Positions 12,897 to 21,326 of a DNA stretch of 25,119 bases are shown piece by piece. The position numbers and the translations under genes are program-made. Below the pieces are notes generated by a model that did no database searches, was not told where the DNA came from, and was given only the letters and a program-made list of their open reading frames with translations. Source of the DNA: Oscillospiraceae bacterium (lineage in GTDB: Bacteria; Bacillota; Clostridia; Oscillospirales; Oscillospiraceae); NCBI GenBank assembly GCA_031255955.1, contig JAIRRO010000014.1, forward strand, positions 1 through 25,119. The letters run 5' to 3'. Each line of letters begins with the position of its first letter. Positions within the stretch are counted from its first letter, which is position 1.

Positions 12897-13724
12897 CTAC
12901 GGCGCGTCCGCCGTTACAATCTCCCCCATCAGGGCGTCGATGAAATACACCCCGGCGTCCGTCGTTATCAGCCATCCTGGGGATAGCGTCCCGTCTCCGA
13001 ACGCGCTGACCGTAAGTCTGTATGCGGCGGCGACGGAAATCAGCTCTGTGCAGTCCGCGCCGCCCGCGCGCGTGAACGTAAGAAAGCCCAATAGCGCCGT
13101 CGGCAGGTCGCGCAGCCTGTCCTGCGGCGCTTCTTTTATACCCGTCGGGCGGCGTCCGGTGACGCGCAGCAACGCGCCGGCTTTATTAAATTCAAAGCTC
13201 ACAGAGCAGTTAAACATCGGGACGCCTTTATACTCGCATATCGCCACAGCCGTTGTGATTTCATCGTTTTCGTGTATTGTCGGCGCGGCGGCGTCTATGC
13301 CCATATCGCGCAGCAGACGTTTTGCCACGGCGGCGGCGCTCCCGCCGCGCGGGGTGTACGGCTCCGTCAGCTCAATTTTTAATTCCCCGCGCGCGTTGAA
13401 TTCCGCCGTGCCGCGCGCACCCGTATACACGGAGTTCGCGCCGCCCTCGCCGGAGGGGGAGCAGTCACCCAGCACGGCGCGCGCGGCGGAGGCTTCCCCA
13501 AACGCGTCGCGCTCTGTTTCAAGCGTTTTCATGCTTAACAGCGAGCCGGGAAGACTCTCCGGCAGCCCGATGCCGTTTTCCGTGAAAACCATTCGCAAAT
13601 CGTCCAAAATGCGGTGATGCTCCGCGGCTTCCCCCGCGCTTGAAATCGTCAGCACAGCAAGAAAGAACAGATTGATGAATATAAGCACTGCAATTACAAT
13701 GTTTTTTATCTTTGAGGTACTCAT
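12897..13724 (-). CDS. YycI-like regulator of the WalRK two-component system
   Basis: 275 residues, the usual size for YycI. Residues 7-28 are a single N-terminal membrane segment (NIVIAVLIFINLFFLAVLTI) and the rest is predicted outside the cell. The closing segment SPGWLITTDAGVYFIDALMGEIV is typical of the YycI/YycH beta-rich domain. YycI and YycH associate with WalK at the membrane and tune its activity. The gene overlaps yycH by four bases (ATGA, 13721-13724). Identity is well supported by position after walR-walK-yycH; sequence conservation in this family is weak. It is the last intact gene of the operon. Confidence 0.72.
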   Translation of the reverse strand: MSTSKIKNIVIAVLIFINLFFLAVLTISSAGEAAEHHRILDDLRMVFTENGIGLPESLPGSLLSMKTLETERDAFGEASAARAVLGDCSPSGEGGANSVYTGARGTAEFNARGELKIELTEPYTPRGGSAAAVAKRLLRDMGIDAAAPTIHENDEITTAVAICEYKGVPMFNCSVSFEFNKAGALLRVTGRRPTGIKEAPQDRLRDLPTALLGFLTFTRAGGADCTELISVAAAYRLTVSAFGDGTLSPGWLITTDAGVYFIDALMGEIVTADAP

Positions 13725-14998
13725 TGCCCGTTATCTCCCTCGGCATACCAAAACGGCGAAGCATCGCCGGAGCCGCCGTCGGAATACCCCAGCTTAAACG
13801 TCCCGCCGCAAGCCGCCAGGGCTTGACGCTCGGGCAGCAGCGCGACCGCGCCGGAGAAGGAATACTCACGGAATAGGAACGTCATTTCGGCAATTTCGCC
13901 ATCCGTTATCGTCACGGATACGGCGTGCTCGCGCTCGGGGAAAAACACACGCGCGCCGGAAAGATAATAATCGAACGATACGACAAATGAATCAGAATTT
14001 GAATCTGAATCTGAATCACCTGCAGCCTCGACGTCGGTGAAATATATCCGCGCGGCGCCCGCGTAGCTGCCGACGGCAGCGACGGTTCTATACGCCGTTT
14101 CAACGGCGAAGCTCTCTTCCGACATCTCGGCGTTATCGGCGACGCCACCGGCGGAGACAGCGCGGCGATAGGTGATCAGTCCGTCCGGCGAAACAGAGGC
14201 TGAGGCGGCGCTTGTCACGTATCGCTCCGAGCCGTCGGCGTCCGTATAGCCCGGGCTGTGCCGCGCGTCAATGCCCAGAGGGGAGAGTACGGCGGGCAGC
14301 ACGCCGTCCAAGGCAAGCGGATTGGAGGCAGACGCGGCGCGACGCGGCGAATCGTCCGATAACAGCAGCATATATGGCGCGGCGGAGTCAGAGTCCGTCT
14401 CAAATTCGTATTTAATATTGCCGGAATACACAGCCGGAACGGTTTTATCCCCGCCGAGGGAGGCTGCTTCCGCGCGGTAAAAGCCGTCGCTCCCCTCGCA
14501 ATACAGCGAGGACGGGCCGTCCGAAAACACAAGGCACAGTCTGCGAATTGAAAGCCTTGACCCGCCCGCCGGCGCGCCAAGCCAGCCGCGCGCCAGCGCA
14601 AGCGGCACTTCGGAATAATACTCTATCATCACGCCGGGGGAGGACAGCGCCGCGCGCCATTCCGATTCCGCGCATTTTACAGGCTCGGTGGCGGAGGCAA
14701 GCGCCTCATTCATAATGCTGCCCGTTTTTTCATACAGCGCGTCGCGCGCGTCATCGTCATACGCTGCCGTCGCGCGTGTGCCGTCGGCGCCCGTCACGAC
14801 GATTAAATACGGGCGCGCCGCCTCAGCGGAGACAGTCCCGCCCGCGTCGGCGGAGGCAACACTGCCCGCCGGAAGCGCGCCCGTCATAGCGGCGATGACA
14901 TCGCCGAACATCCCCGATGCGCGCGCCGTCAGCACGGCGCTGATTAAAAGCGCCACAATTAAGACGGTTTTCTCGCCTTCCTTAATTGAGCGGTTCAT
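13721..14998 (-). CDS. YycH-like regulator of the WalRK two-component system
   Basis: 425 residues with one N-terminal membrane segment (TVLIVALLISAVLTARA, about 11-27) and a large extracellular region. The order after walK and before yycI identifies it, and the length fits YycH (about 440). It contains a low-complexity Asp-Ser run (GDSDSDSNSDSF) near residue 325, unusual for the family and probably a surface loop. The gene overlaps the walK 3' end by 17 bases and the yycI start by 4, so the cistrons are tightly coupled. YycH with YycI modulates WalK in Bacillus and Staphylococcus, with different sign in different species, so the direction of its effect here is unknown. Confidence 0.72.
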   Translation of the reverse strand: MNRSIKEGEKTVLIVALLISAVLTARASGMFGDVIAAMTGALPAGSVASADAGGTVSAEAARPYLIVVTGADGTRATAAYDDDARDALYEKTGSIMNEALASATEPVKCAESEWRAALSSPGVMIEYYSEVPLALARGWLGAPAGGSRLSIRRLCLVFSDGPSSLYCEGSDGFYRAEAASLGGDKTVPAVYSGNIKYEFETDSDSAAPYMLLLSDDSPRRAASASNPLALDGVLPAVLSPLGIDARHSPGYTDADGSERYVTSAASASVSPDGLITYRRAVSAGGVADNAEMSEESFAVETAYRTVAAVGSYAGAARIYFTDVEAAGDSDSDSNSDSFVVSFDYYLSGARVFFPEREHAVSVTITDGEIAEMTFLFREYSFSGAVALLPERQALAACGGTFKLGYSDGGSGDASPFWYAEGDNGQ

Positions 14999-16517
14999 GT
15001 TCTTCCTCCGCGGGCATGGCGTCCCCGGCTTCGCTGTCCTGCTGATTATCCGATGAAGCAGCCTCGTTGGCGGTGGCGATTTCGGGAGGACCGTCCACAG
15101 GCAGGGTTATTGTAAACGTCGAGCCTGAGCCGTAGACGCTTTTTAACGTAATTTCCCCGCCGTGCAGCTCTGTGATTTCTTTTGCTATCGAAAGCCCCAG
15201 TCCCGTGCCGCCGGACTCGCGGGAGCGCGCCTTATCCACTCTGTAAAAGCGGTCGAACACGCGCGGCAAATCCTCCGGCGGTATGCCGACGCCCGTGTCG
15301 CTGATTTTCACCCACGCGAACCTGCCGGACGCGCCGCAGGAGACGCGAACGGCGCCGCCCTCCGGCGTATATTTCACGGCGTTCGTCATAATATTCATAA
15401 GTACCTGCTCGATGCGCGCCCTGTCGCCCATAATGTCCGGCATACCGAACTGCAAATCAAGCTCCACGCTCTGCCCGCGTCGCTCGGCGGCAATCGCGAT
15501 GGCGGTGTACACCTCGCGCACAGAGCGCTCAAGAGAAAACTGCTCTATTTTCAATCCGCCGCCGGAATCAAGGCGCGACAGACTGAGCAGATCGGATACG
15601 ATTTTTGTCATTCGGTCGCTCTCATTGAGGATGACGCCCAAGAATTCAAGGCGCGTTTCGTCCGGCAAATCGGGGGTGTCATGCATCGTTTCGGCGTAGG
15701 AGCGTATGCTGGTAAGCGGTGTGCGCAGCTCGTGCGAGACATTGGCAACGAAGTCGCGGCGCAGCTTTTCCGCGTTTTTAAGCTCGTCCAACGTCGTTTC
15801 GAGCTGTGACGCCATCGTGTTGAACGTCGTGGATAGCGTGCCGATTTCGTCGTCGGAATCGACTGGAATTTTCCGCGTGAAGTCGCCCTCGCCCATCGCC
15901 TCCGCCGCCTTTGTCATACCGCGTATGGGTGACAGCAGCGTTTGAGCCAGCAGCAGACTGATTGCCGCCGAGGCGACAAGACCGAACGCCAGCGATTCCA
16001 ATATCATACGAAACAGCGACGCGGAGAGATTTTGCGACGTTTCGCGGCTGTCGCGGATGTATATGATGAACCGCCCGTATTCCCCCTCTATCGGCGCGGC
16101 GGCGTCCATATACGCGCTGCCGGAGCCTCCCGTATAGGCGTTTTCACCCGTCAGCGCCGTTAGGATGTTCGGGGTCATCTCAAATACTTCGCCGCGCCCG
16201 ATTTCAGCCCCCGCAAGGCGCTCACCCGTTGTGCCGTCCAGAATATAAAACTTGCGCGTCCAGCTGTCTATACCCAGTTGCCCCGCATAGGCGAAAATTA
16301 TTTCTTCAAGCTGCTCCGCCGCGTCCGGCTCGTCGGCTGCCGCCCGCAGCGCGGAAATCATTTCCGCATCCGTGAAGGCGGAGGTCATTCGTCTATGGAA
16401 CTCGTCAAGATAGAAATCGCGGACACCGCGCGTCAGAAACACGACAATAACGCTCATAAGCATCACGATGAGCATAAGCATTATAAAAACGAGCTTCCCG
16501 CGCAGGCTTTTCAGCAT
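14982..16517 (-). CDS. walK: WalK-like sensor histidine kinase
   Basis: 511 residues. Membrane segments lie at about 8-29 and 171-193 with an extracellular sensor domain between them. HAMP covers about 194-246, and the dimerisation/phosphoacceptor motif SHELRTPL holds His262. The ATP-binding domain follows with NIMTNAVKYT, DTGVGIP, FDRFYR and GGTGLGLSI. The C-terminal 40 residues are acidic and disordered-looking. It senses cell-wall status and phosphorylates WalR. Canonical WalK has a PAS domain between HAMP and the kinase core; here only about 15 residues separate them, so the PAS is missing. The start at 16517 has an AAAGGAACGG-like site upstream. walR ends 30 bases before it. Confidence 0.88.
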   Translation of the reverse strand: MLKSLRGKLVFIMLMLIVMLMSVIVVFLTRGVRDFYLDEFHRRMTSAFTDAEMISALRAAADEPDAAEQLEEIIFAYAGQLGIDSWTRKFYILDGTTGERLAGAEIGRGEVFEMTPNILTALTGENAYTGGSGSAYMDAAAPIEGEYGRFIIYIRDSRETSQNLSASLFRMILESLAFGLVASAAISLLLAQTLLSPIRGMTKAAEAMGEGDFTRKIPVDSDDEIGTLSTTFNTMASQLETTLDELKNAEKLRRDFVANVSHELRTPLTSIRSYAETMHDTPDLPDETRLEFLGVILNESDRMTKIVSDLLSLSRLDSGGGLKIEQFSLERSVREVYTAIAIAAERRGQSVELDLQFGMPDIMGDRARIEQVLMNIMTNAVKYTPEGGAVRVSCGASGRFAWVKISDTGVGIPPEDLPRVFDRFYRVDKARSRESGGTGLGLSIAKEITELHGGEITLKSVYGSGSTFTITLPVDGPPEIATANEAASSDNQQDSEAGDAMPAEEEHEPLN

Positions 16518-16547
16518 CCTGTTACCGTTCCTTTCGCGCCGTTCGCG

Positions 16548-17228
16548 CTACCACTCGAAATAATAGCCGGAGCCGCGCTTTGTAAGAATGTTCTTGGGAT
16601 TTGCGCTGTCATCCTCAATTTTTTCGCGCAGACGCCGCACGGCGACGTCCACGGCGCGCAGGTCGCCGATGTATTCATATTGCCACACATCGCGCAGCAA
16701 ATCCTCACGCGAGAACACATGCCCGGGCGTCGCCATCAGAAATTTCAGCAGCTCAAATTCACGCGGGGTAAGCCCCGCCGCCTGACCCTTTACAAATGCG
16801 TCAAGGCGCTCGTCATCTATGACAAGCCCGTCGCCGTGAAGCCGAGGCTCCGTTTCGGTTGCCGCCGCCGTTCTGCGGATATTTGCGCGCACACGCGCCA
16901 AAACCTCACTGTTCTTAAAGGGCTTTGTCACGTAATCGTCCGCGCCGAGGTCCAGCCCCAGCACCATGTCCTCTTCTTCTTCACGCGCTGTCAGCATTAT
17001 AATAGGCGTCAGCTTATCCGTGGCGCGGATGCGGCGGCAGATTTCAAAGCCGTCAATGTGCGGCAGCATCACGTCCAGAAGAATTAAATCCGGGCGCGTT
17101 TCTTTGTATTTTTGCAGGGCTTCCTCCCCGTCGTATGCTTCGGCGGTAGTGTAGCCCTCGCGGTTGAGGTTGAATTTCAGAACATCGACGATGGTTTTCT
17201 CGTCGTCTACTATTAGTATTGTGCTCAT
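16548..17228 (-). CDS. walR: WalR-like response regulator, OmpR/PhoB family
   Basis: 226 residues from the ATG at 17228-17226, chosen over a GTG at 17240 because AAAGGTGG lies 8 bases ahead of it. The receiver domain covers about 1-118, with Asp8-Asp9 (LIVDDE), phosphoacceptor Asp52 (ILLDVMLP) and Lys101 region (DDYVTKPF). The winged-helix domain covers about 130-226 (LTPREFELLKFLM, VDVAVRRLREKIE, TKRGSGYYFEW). It binds promoters of cell-wall hydrolase genes in Firmicutes and is often essential. It starts 50 bases after typA, with a possible weak promoter in between. Confidence 0.9.
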   Translation of the reverse strand: MSTILIVDDEKTIVDVLKFNLNREGYTTAEAYDGEEALQKYKETRPDLILLDVMLPHIDGFEICRRIRATDKLTPIIMLTAREEEEDMVLGLDLGADDYVTKPFKNSEVLARVRANIRRTAAATETEPRLHGDGLVIDDERLDAFVKGQAAGLTPREFELLKFLMATPGHVFSREDLLRDVWQYEYIGDLRAVDVAVRRLREKIEDDSANPKNILTKRGSGYYFEW

Positions 17229-17252
17229 TGCTTTAACCACCTTTTTTGATAT

Positions 17253-17282
17253 TTAATATTGGTATATTGGCAGCCGAATCAA
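17253..17282 (-). promoter_or_regulatory. Possible walR promoter
   Basis: Minus-strand TTGATT (17282-17277) overlapping the typA stop, then TATTAA (17258-17253), spacer 18. The match is imperfect, and the gene could also be read through from typA. Confidence 0.35.
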
Positions 17283-19108
17283 TTTTCGGTTTTTTGCTTC
17301 TTTTTTGACGCCGCGCTGCGCCGCAGGGAGTGGTCAAGCTCCGATTTGCGCAGACGCAGACTTTTCGGCGTGACCTCCAGCAGCTCGTCATCGGCAAGAA
17401 ATTCAAGGCATTGCTCAAGGCTCATCAGCTTTGCGGGGATGAGCCGCAGGGCGTCCTCCGAGCCGGCGGCGCGAAAATTCGTAAGCTGCTTTTTTTTGCA
17501 GACATTAACGGCGATATCCTCTGCCTTGGGGGACGACCCGACTATCATTCCGGCATATACAGCCGTGCCGGGGACGATGAATAATTGCCCGCGCTCCTGC
17601 GCCGAATAGAGTCCGTAGGTAACTGCCTCTCCGGCTTCAAAGGCGATCAGCGACCCGCTGCCGCGGCGGGAAATTTCGCCCTTCCACGGCTCATACCGCT
17701 CAAACAGCGACGCCATAATCCCCTCGCCGCGCGTGTCCGTCAAAAATTCGCTTCTGTATCCGAACAGCCCGCGCGACGGAACAAGAAACTCCAGCTTCAC
17801 GCGCCCGCCGGAGGGCGTCATTTCTAAAATATCCCCGCGGCGCGAGCCCAGCTTTTCAATTACCGCCCCGACAGCCGTCTCCGGAACGTCCAAGACAACG
17901 CGCTCTATCGGCTCGCAGATTTTGCCGTCCACCTCTGTTGTCAGTACGCGCGGCGGGGAAACCTGAAATTCATAGCCCTCGCGCCGCATCGTTTCAATCA
18001 GAATGGACAGATGCATTTCGCCGCGCCCCGCCACATTGAAGCTGTCGGCGTCCGGCAGCTCGGATACGCGCAGTGACACATCCTTCAGCGTTTCGCGCGT
18101 AAGGCGGTCGCGTATGTTGCGCGTGGTGACATATTTGCCCTCGCGCCCGGCAAACGGAGAATCGTTTACGGAAAATGTCATTTCCATCGTCGGCGCGGAG
18201 ATTTTTACAAACGGCAGCGGCTCCTGCGAATCCGGAGCGCATATCGTGTCGCCGATGGTGATATCGCCGATGCCGGAAAGCGCGATGATATCCCCGGCGG
18301 AGGCGTCGTTCACGGGCGCGCGGGACAGCCCGTCAAATTCATATAGATTCACCGCTTTCGCCCGTCGCACGTCGCGCTCTCCGTGGAAGTCGCAAACCGC
18401 AATTTCTTGATTTTTTGATATAACGCCGCGCTCTATGCGTCCGATGGCTATCCTGCCGACATAGTCGTTGTAATCGATGGACGACACCAGCATTTGAAGC
18501 GGGGATTCGGTATCCCTCCCCGGCTCGGGTATGTATTCTATTATGGTGCGAAACAGCGGGGATAAATCCACCCCCTCTGTCTCCGGCGAATATGACGCCA
18601 CGCCGCGCCGCGCGGAGCAGAACAGCATCGGGGAATCCAACTGAAAATCCGTGGCGTCCAGATCAAGCAAAAGCTCTAAAATTTCGTCCACGACCTCTGT
18701 GACGCGCGCGTCGGGTCTGTCGATTTTATTGACGACGACGATGACGCGGTGTCCCAGCTCCAGCGCCCTGCCCAGCACAAAGCGCGTTTGCGGCATGGGT
18801 CCCTCCGCTGCGTCCACAAGCAGCAGCACACCGTTTACCATCTTCAATATCCGCTCAACCTCTCCGCCGAAATCGGCGTGACCGGGCGTGTCTACAATAT
18901 TAATTTTCACATCGTCATATGTGACGGCGGTGTTTTTGGCGAGAATAGTAATCCCGCGTTCGCGTTCCAAATCCCCGGAATCCATCACACGCTCGCCCAC
19001 GGCTTGATTCTCGCGAAAAACGCCGGATTGACTCAGCATTTTATCAACAAGGGTGGTCTTGCCGTGGTCAACGTGCGCGATAATCGCGATGTTGCGAAGC
19101 TGTTTCAT
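17279..19108 (-). CDS. typA: Ribosome-associated GTPase TypA/BipA
   Basis: 609 residues, full length. It is a translational GTPase that binds the ribosome and helps large-subunit assembly and stress growth. The G motifs are AHVDHGKTT (G1, residues 11-19), RERGITI (G2), DTPGHADF (G3), NKIDRPDA (G4) and SARRG (G5). Later domains show GRGEMHLSILIETMRREGYEF and the TypA-specific C-terminal blocks MTPSGGRVKLEFLVPSRGLFGYRSEFLT and RGQLFIVPGTAVYAGMIVG. The C-terminus is basic. AAAGGA lies 9 bases before the ATG. Its strong promoter at 19176-19204 is divergent from the padR operon. Confidence 0.97.
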   Translation of the reverse strand: MKQLRNIAIIAHVDHGKTTLVDKMLSQSGVFRENQAVGERVMDSGDLERERGITILAKNTAVTYDDVKINIVDTPGHADFGGEVERILKMVNGVLLLVDAAEGPMPQTRFVLGRALELGHRVIVVVNKIDRPDARVTEVVDEILELLLDLDATDFQLDSPMLFCSARRGVASYSPETEGVDLSPLFRTIIEYIPEPGRDTESPLQMLVSSIDYNDYVGRIAIGRIERGVISKNQEIAVCDFHGERDVRRAKAVNLYEFDGLSRAPVNDASAGDIIALSGIGDITIGDTICAPDSQEPLPFVKISAPTMEMTFSVNDSPFAGREGKYVTTRNIRDRLTRETLKDVSLRVSELPDADSFNVAGRGEMHLSILIETMRREGYEFQVSPPRVLTTEVDGKICEPIERVVLDVPETAVGAVIEKLGSRRGDILEMTPSGGRVKLEFLVPSRGLFGYRSEFLTDTRGEGIMASLFERYEPWKGEISRRGSGSLIAFEAGEAVTYGLYSAQERGQLFIVPGTAVYAGMIVGSSPKAEDIAVNVCKKKQLTNFRAAGSEDALRLIPAKLMSLEQCLEFLADDELLEVTPKSLRLRKSELDHSLRRSAASKKKQKTEN

Positions 19109-19175
19109 TTATCGGTGTCCTTTGCTTGCTCGTTTTGTAATTTTTTATTGCCCCGCGCCTACGGAGCCTCGGGGA

Positions 19176-19204
19176 ATTATATCACATCGCGCGGCGCGGC
19201 GCAA
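19176..19204 (-). promoter_or_regulatory. typA promoter
   Basis: Minus-strand TTGCGC (19204-19199) and a perfect TATAAT (19181-19176), spacer 17. It leaves a leader of roughly 60 bases that contains a CCCCG/CGGGG stem (19151-19174) of unclear role. Confidence 0.75.
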
Positions 19205-19253
19205 CCGCGACGCGCATAGCACCAAATATCCCTTGCCGCGCAACGAATTTCCG

Positions 19254-19275
19254 ATTTTCAAAAAATTTTGAAAAT
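19254..19275. promoter_or_regulatory. 22-bp perfect palindrome upstream of the padR promoter
   Basis: ATTTTCAAAA (19254-19263), centre AA, TTTTGAAAAT (19266-19275). It ends 5 bases before the -35 hexamer at 19281. It may be a second operator or an A+T-rich upstream promoter element. Confidence 0.5.
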
Positions 19276-19280
19276 ATGTG

Positions 19281-19310
19281 TTGACAACATAATATTATAT
19301 GATATATAAT
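19281..19310 (+). promoter_or_regulatory. padR operon promoter (consensus)
   Basis: TTGACA (19281-19286) and TATAAT (19305-19310), both perfect, spacer 18. A strong consensus promoter embedded in a palindrome points to tight repression. Confidence 0.85.
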
Positions 19311-19315
19311 ATTAT
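19289..19315. promoter_or_regulatory. Palindromic operator overlapping the padR -10 box
   Basis: ATAATATTATAT (19289-19300), spacer GAT, ATATAATATTAT (19304-19315): two perfect 12-bp arms covering most of the promoter spacer and the -10. A PadR dimer bound here would block RNA polymerase, so autorepression by the first gene is likely. Confidence 0.7.
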
Positions 19316-19348
19316 ACGCTAGCGAATCTTAGAAAACGGAGGGATCCT

Positions 19349-19669
19349 ATGACTATCAACGCAACCGGCGCGCTGCTGGACCTGTGTGTGCTGGCGGTCG
19401 TATCGCGCGGGGACGCATACGGCTACGCGCTTACGCAGGATGTAAAACGAACGCTTGAGGTATCAGAATCAACGATGTATCCCGTGATGCGGCGGCTTCA
19501 AACCCAGCAGTGCCTCGAAACCTACGACACCCCTTACGAGGGGCGCAACAGGCGATATTATCGCCTGACGGATACGGGGCGGCAAACGCTTGAAACGCTG
19601 AAGGAGGACTGGACAGATTTCAAAACCCGTGTAGACACAATAATATTTTCGGGAGGTGACGCGGCATGA
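19349..19669 (+). CDS. PadR family transcriptional regulator
   Basis: 106 residues. Residues 1-80 form the PadR winged helix: LLDLCVLAVVSRGDAYGYALTQ, then ESTMYPVMRRLQ (recognition helix) and the wing NRRYYRLTDTGRQ. A short C-terminal helix supplies dimerisation. PadR proteins are usually repressors of a neighbouring operon. Here the gene is first in an operon with DUF1700 and DUF4097 genes, behind a consensus promoter overlapped by a palindrome. GGAGG lies 8 bases before the ATG. The stop overlaps the next ATG (ATGA, 19666-19669). The inducer is unknown. Confidence 0.92.
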   Translation: MTINATGALLDLCVLAVVSRGDAYGYALTQDVKRTLEVSESTMYPVMRRLQTQQCLETYDTPYEGRNRRYYRLTDTGRQTLETLKEDWTDFKTRVDTIIFSGGDAA

Positions 19670-20334
19670 CTAAACAGGAATATCTCGACAAGCTGAGGCG
19701 GCTGCTTCGCGCCCTGCCGCAAGAGGAAATTGACGCCGCAGTGAGCTTTTACGAGGAATATCTCGGCGACGCGGAAAACGAGGCGGAGGCAATAGCGGCG
19801 CTGGGTCCCCCGCGTGAGGTCGCGGGACGCATAGCGGCGGAAATCGTCGCGGGCGGCGGCACGGACACAGAGCCTGACGCAATAGAGTCAGACACAACCG
19901 AGCCTGAAACGGAGACGGATATAACTGACGCCGTCGCGATGCCTGACACAGGCATGACACCCGCCCCGCGCAAAAAACGCGCTTCGCGGATAATACCGCT
20001 ATTGATTCTTGCGGTTTTCGCGCTTCCCATCGGGCTGCCTGTTGCGGCTGTGCTTGCCATTGTCGTCGCGCTGAGTCTGCTTACTCTGGCACTGTGCGTA
20101 ATTTGCGTAGGCATCACAGCAGCCGCCGCAATGCTCGGCGGGCTGATTTATGTCCTGATGGGCATCATCACGGCGCTGCAAAGCTTCGCCTTGGGGATTG
20201 CCGCCATCGGCATCGGACTCGCGTCAATCGGCGTCGGATGGCTGCTGCTGCGCGCCACCATATGGATGTGGCGGATATGCGCGCGCGCGGCGTCGAAGCT
20301 GGGTAAGGCTATATTAAGGAGGTCAAAAAGATGA
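19666..20334 (+). CDS. DUF1700 family membrane protein
   Basis: 222 residues. Residues 1-62 are the DUF1700 cytoplasmic domain (MTKQEYLDKLRRLLRALPQEE, then FYEEYLGDAENEAEAIAALGPP). About 63-105 is an acidic, Thr-rich linker, and about 106-200 hold three to four hydrophobic segments starting IIPLLILAVFALPIGLPVA. This type is routinely found between padR and a DUF4097 gene in Clostridia, where the trio is thought to serve envelope stress or regulation; no activity is established for DUF1700. GGAGGTG precedes the ATG, and both ends overlap neighbours by 4 bases, indicating strict co-translation. Confidence 0.87.
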   Translation: MTKQEYLDKLRRLLRALPQEEIDAAVSFYEEYLGDAENEAEAIAALGPPREVAGRIAAEIVAGGGTDTEPDAIESDTTEPETETDITDAVAMPDTGMTPAPRKKRASRIIPLLILAVFALPIGLPVAAVLAIVVALSLLTLALCVICVGITAAAAMLGGLIYVLMGIITALQSFALGIAAIGIGLASIGVGWLLLRATIWMWRICARAASKLGKAILRRSKR

Positions 20335-21311
20335 AGCAGCGAAAAATTACGATTACAGCGTTAATATTCATCGCGGTGGGCGTGGTGCTGTTTTTTTCCG
20401 CGCATGCGCTTGGCGCGGAGGGATATATCACATGGCGTCTCGGCAGCGGCTTGCGCGTCGGGAGTCTGCGGGATAAGGCAACGCTGTCCGGGCGCGATAT
20501 TAAAGGCGTAACATCCCTGCAAATACACTCTGTTGAGGCGGATATCGAATTCATACCCGCGCCGGACTATGGCTTTGAGCTGACGACATACGGTGAAAAT
20601 CCCGAATGGAGCATTGAAAACGGCGTGCTGACAGTCAGCGAATACGCCTCTGAGGCTCCCGTCTCGATGTTTAATTTAATAGTGCCGCCGATGAGGTCGT
20701 CTTCCGCCGTGCCATACATTAAAATATATTATCCGGAAAACACCACGCCGGACACGCTGGATATAAAAAGCGTCTCGGGCAACATCAGCTTTCCCGGCGT
20801 TTCCGGAACCGTGCGCTCCGCGTCATTCATAACGGTGAGCGGCGATATTGAGGCGCGCGCGCTTGAAGCTGACACTCTCAGGCTGCAAAGCGTGTCGGGG
20901 GTTATTCGCACACGCGGCGTCACGGCTGACTCCGGGTATCTTGAAACAAGCTCCGGCGACGCCGTTATAGAGGATTTCAACGGCGAAATGGACGGCGAAA
21001 CCGTGTCCGGCGCGATAACGCTTACGGCGGAAAAATTATCGGGGAGGCTGAACTCCGTATCCGGCGATATAAAAATCACGGCGGCGGAGCCGAGGCTTGC
21101 GCTCTCCACGATGTCCGGCAACGTAAAAATAACGTCGTCGGCGCGGGAATCGGACACGCGATATGATTTAAACACGCTCAGCGGCGTGATAACGATAAAC
21201 GGAAACAAAACAGAGGGACACGCGATTTCGGCGCACGGCGGCAGCTTTCATATCGACGCCGAAGCCACGTCGGGCGATATAAGCGTCGAGTTGGGTACGC
21301 GTATCAAATAG
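20331..21311 (+). CDS. DUF4097 family membrane-anchored beta-repeat protein
   Basis: 326 residues. Residues 6-28 are an N-terminal membrane anchor (ITALIFIAVGVVLFFSAHAL) and the rest is predicted extracellular. From about residue 140 on, short strand repeats of the pattern SVSGxI, TVSGDIEAR, SVSGVIRTRG, TSSGDAVIEDF and TMSGNVKITS recur every 17-22 residues, the hallmark of DUF4097 beta-solenoid proteins such as LiaG-like ones. The start overlaps the DUF1700 stop by four bases. It is probably the surface component of the padR operon; what it binds is unknown. It ends 5 bases from the converging GH2 gene. Confidence 0.88.
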   Translation: MKQRKITITALIFIAVGVVLFFSAHALGAEGYITWRLGSGLRVGSLRDKATLSGRDIKGVTSLQIHSVEADIEFIPAPDYGFELTTYGENPEWSIENGVLTVSEYASEAPVSMFNLIVPPMRSSSAVPYIKIYYPENTTPDTLDIKSVSGNISFPGVSGTVRSASFITVSGDIEARALEADTLRLQSVSGVIRTRGVTADSGYLETSSGDAVIEDFNGEMDGETVSGAITLTAEKLSGRLNSVSGDIKITAAEPRLALSTMSGNVKITSSARESDTRYDLNTLSGVITINGNKTEGHAISAHGGSFHIDAEATSGDISVELGTRIK

Positions 21312-21326
21312 CGCGCTTACGGCGCG
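21312..21326. terminator. Small hairpin between converging genes
   Basis: CGCGC (21312-21316), loop TTACG, GCGCG (21322-21326). It lies between the DUF4097 stop and the GH2 3' end. There is no T-run, so it is a weak candidate for a shared terminator. Confidence 0.25.

Noticed and set aside
13968..14025. Asp-Ser repeat in yycH as a possible recombination hotspot
   Set aside because: It is only a short run of GAX/TCX-type codons that keeps the frame. It is a simple low-complexity loop without further structure.
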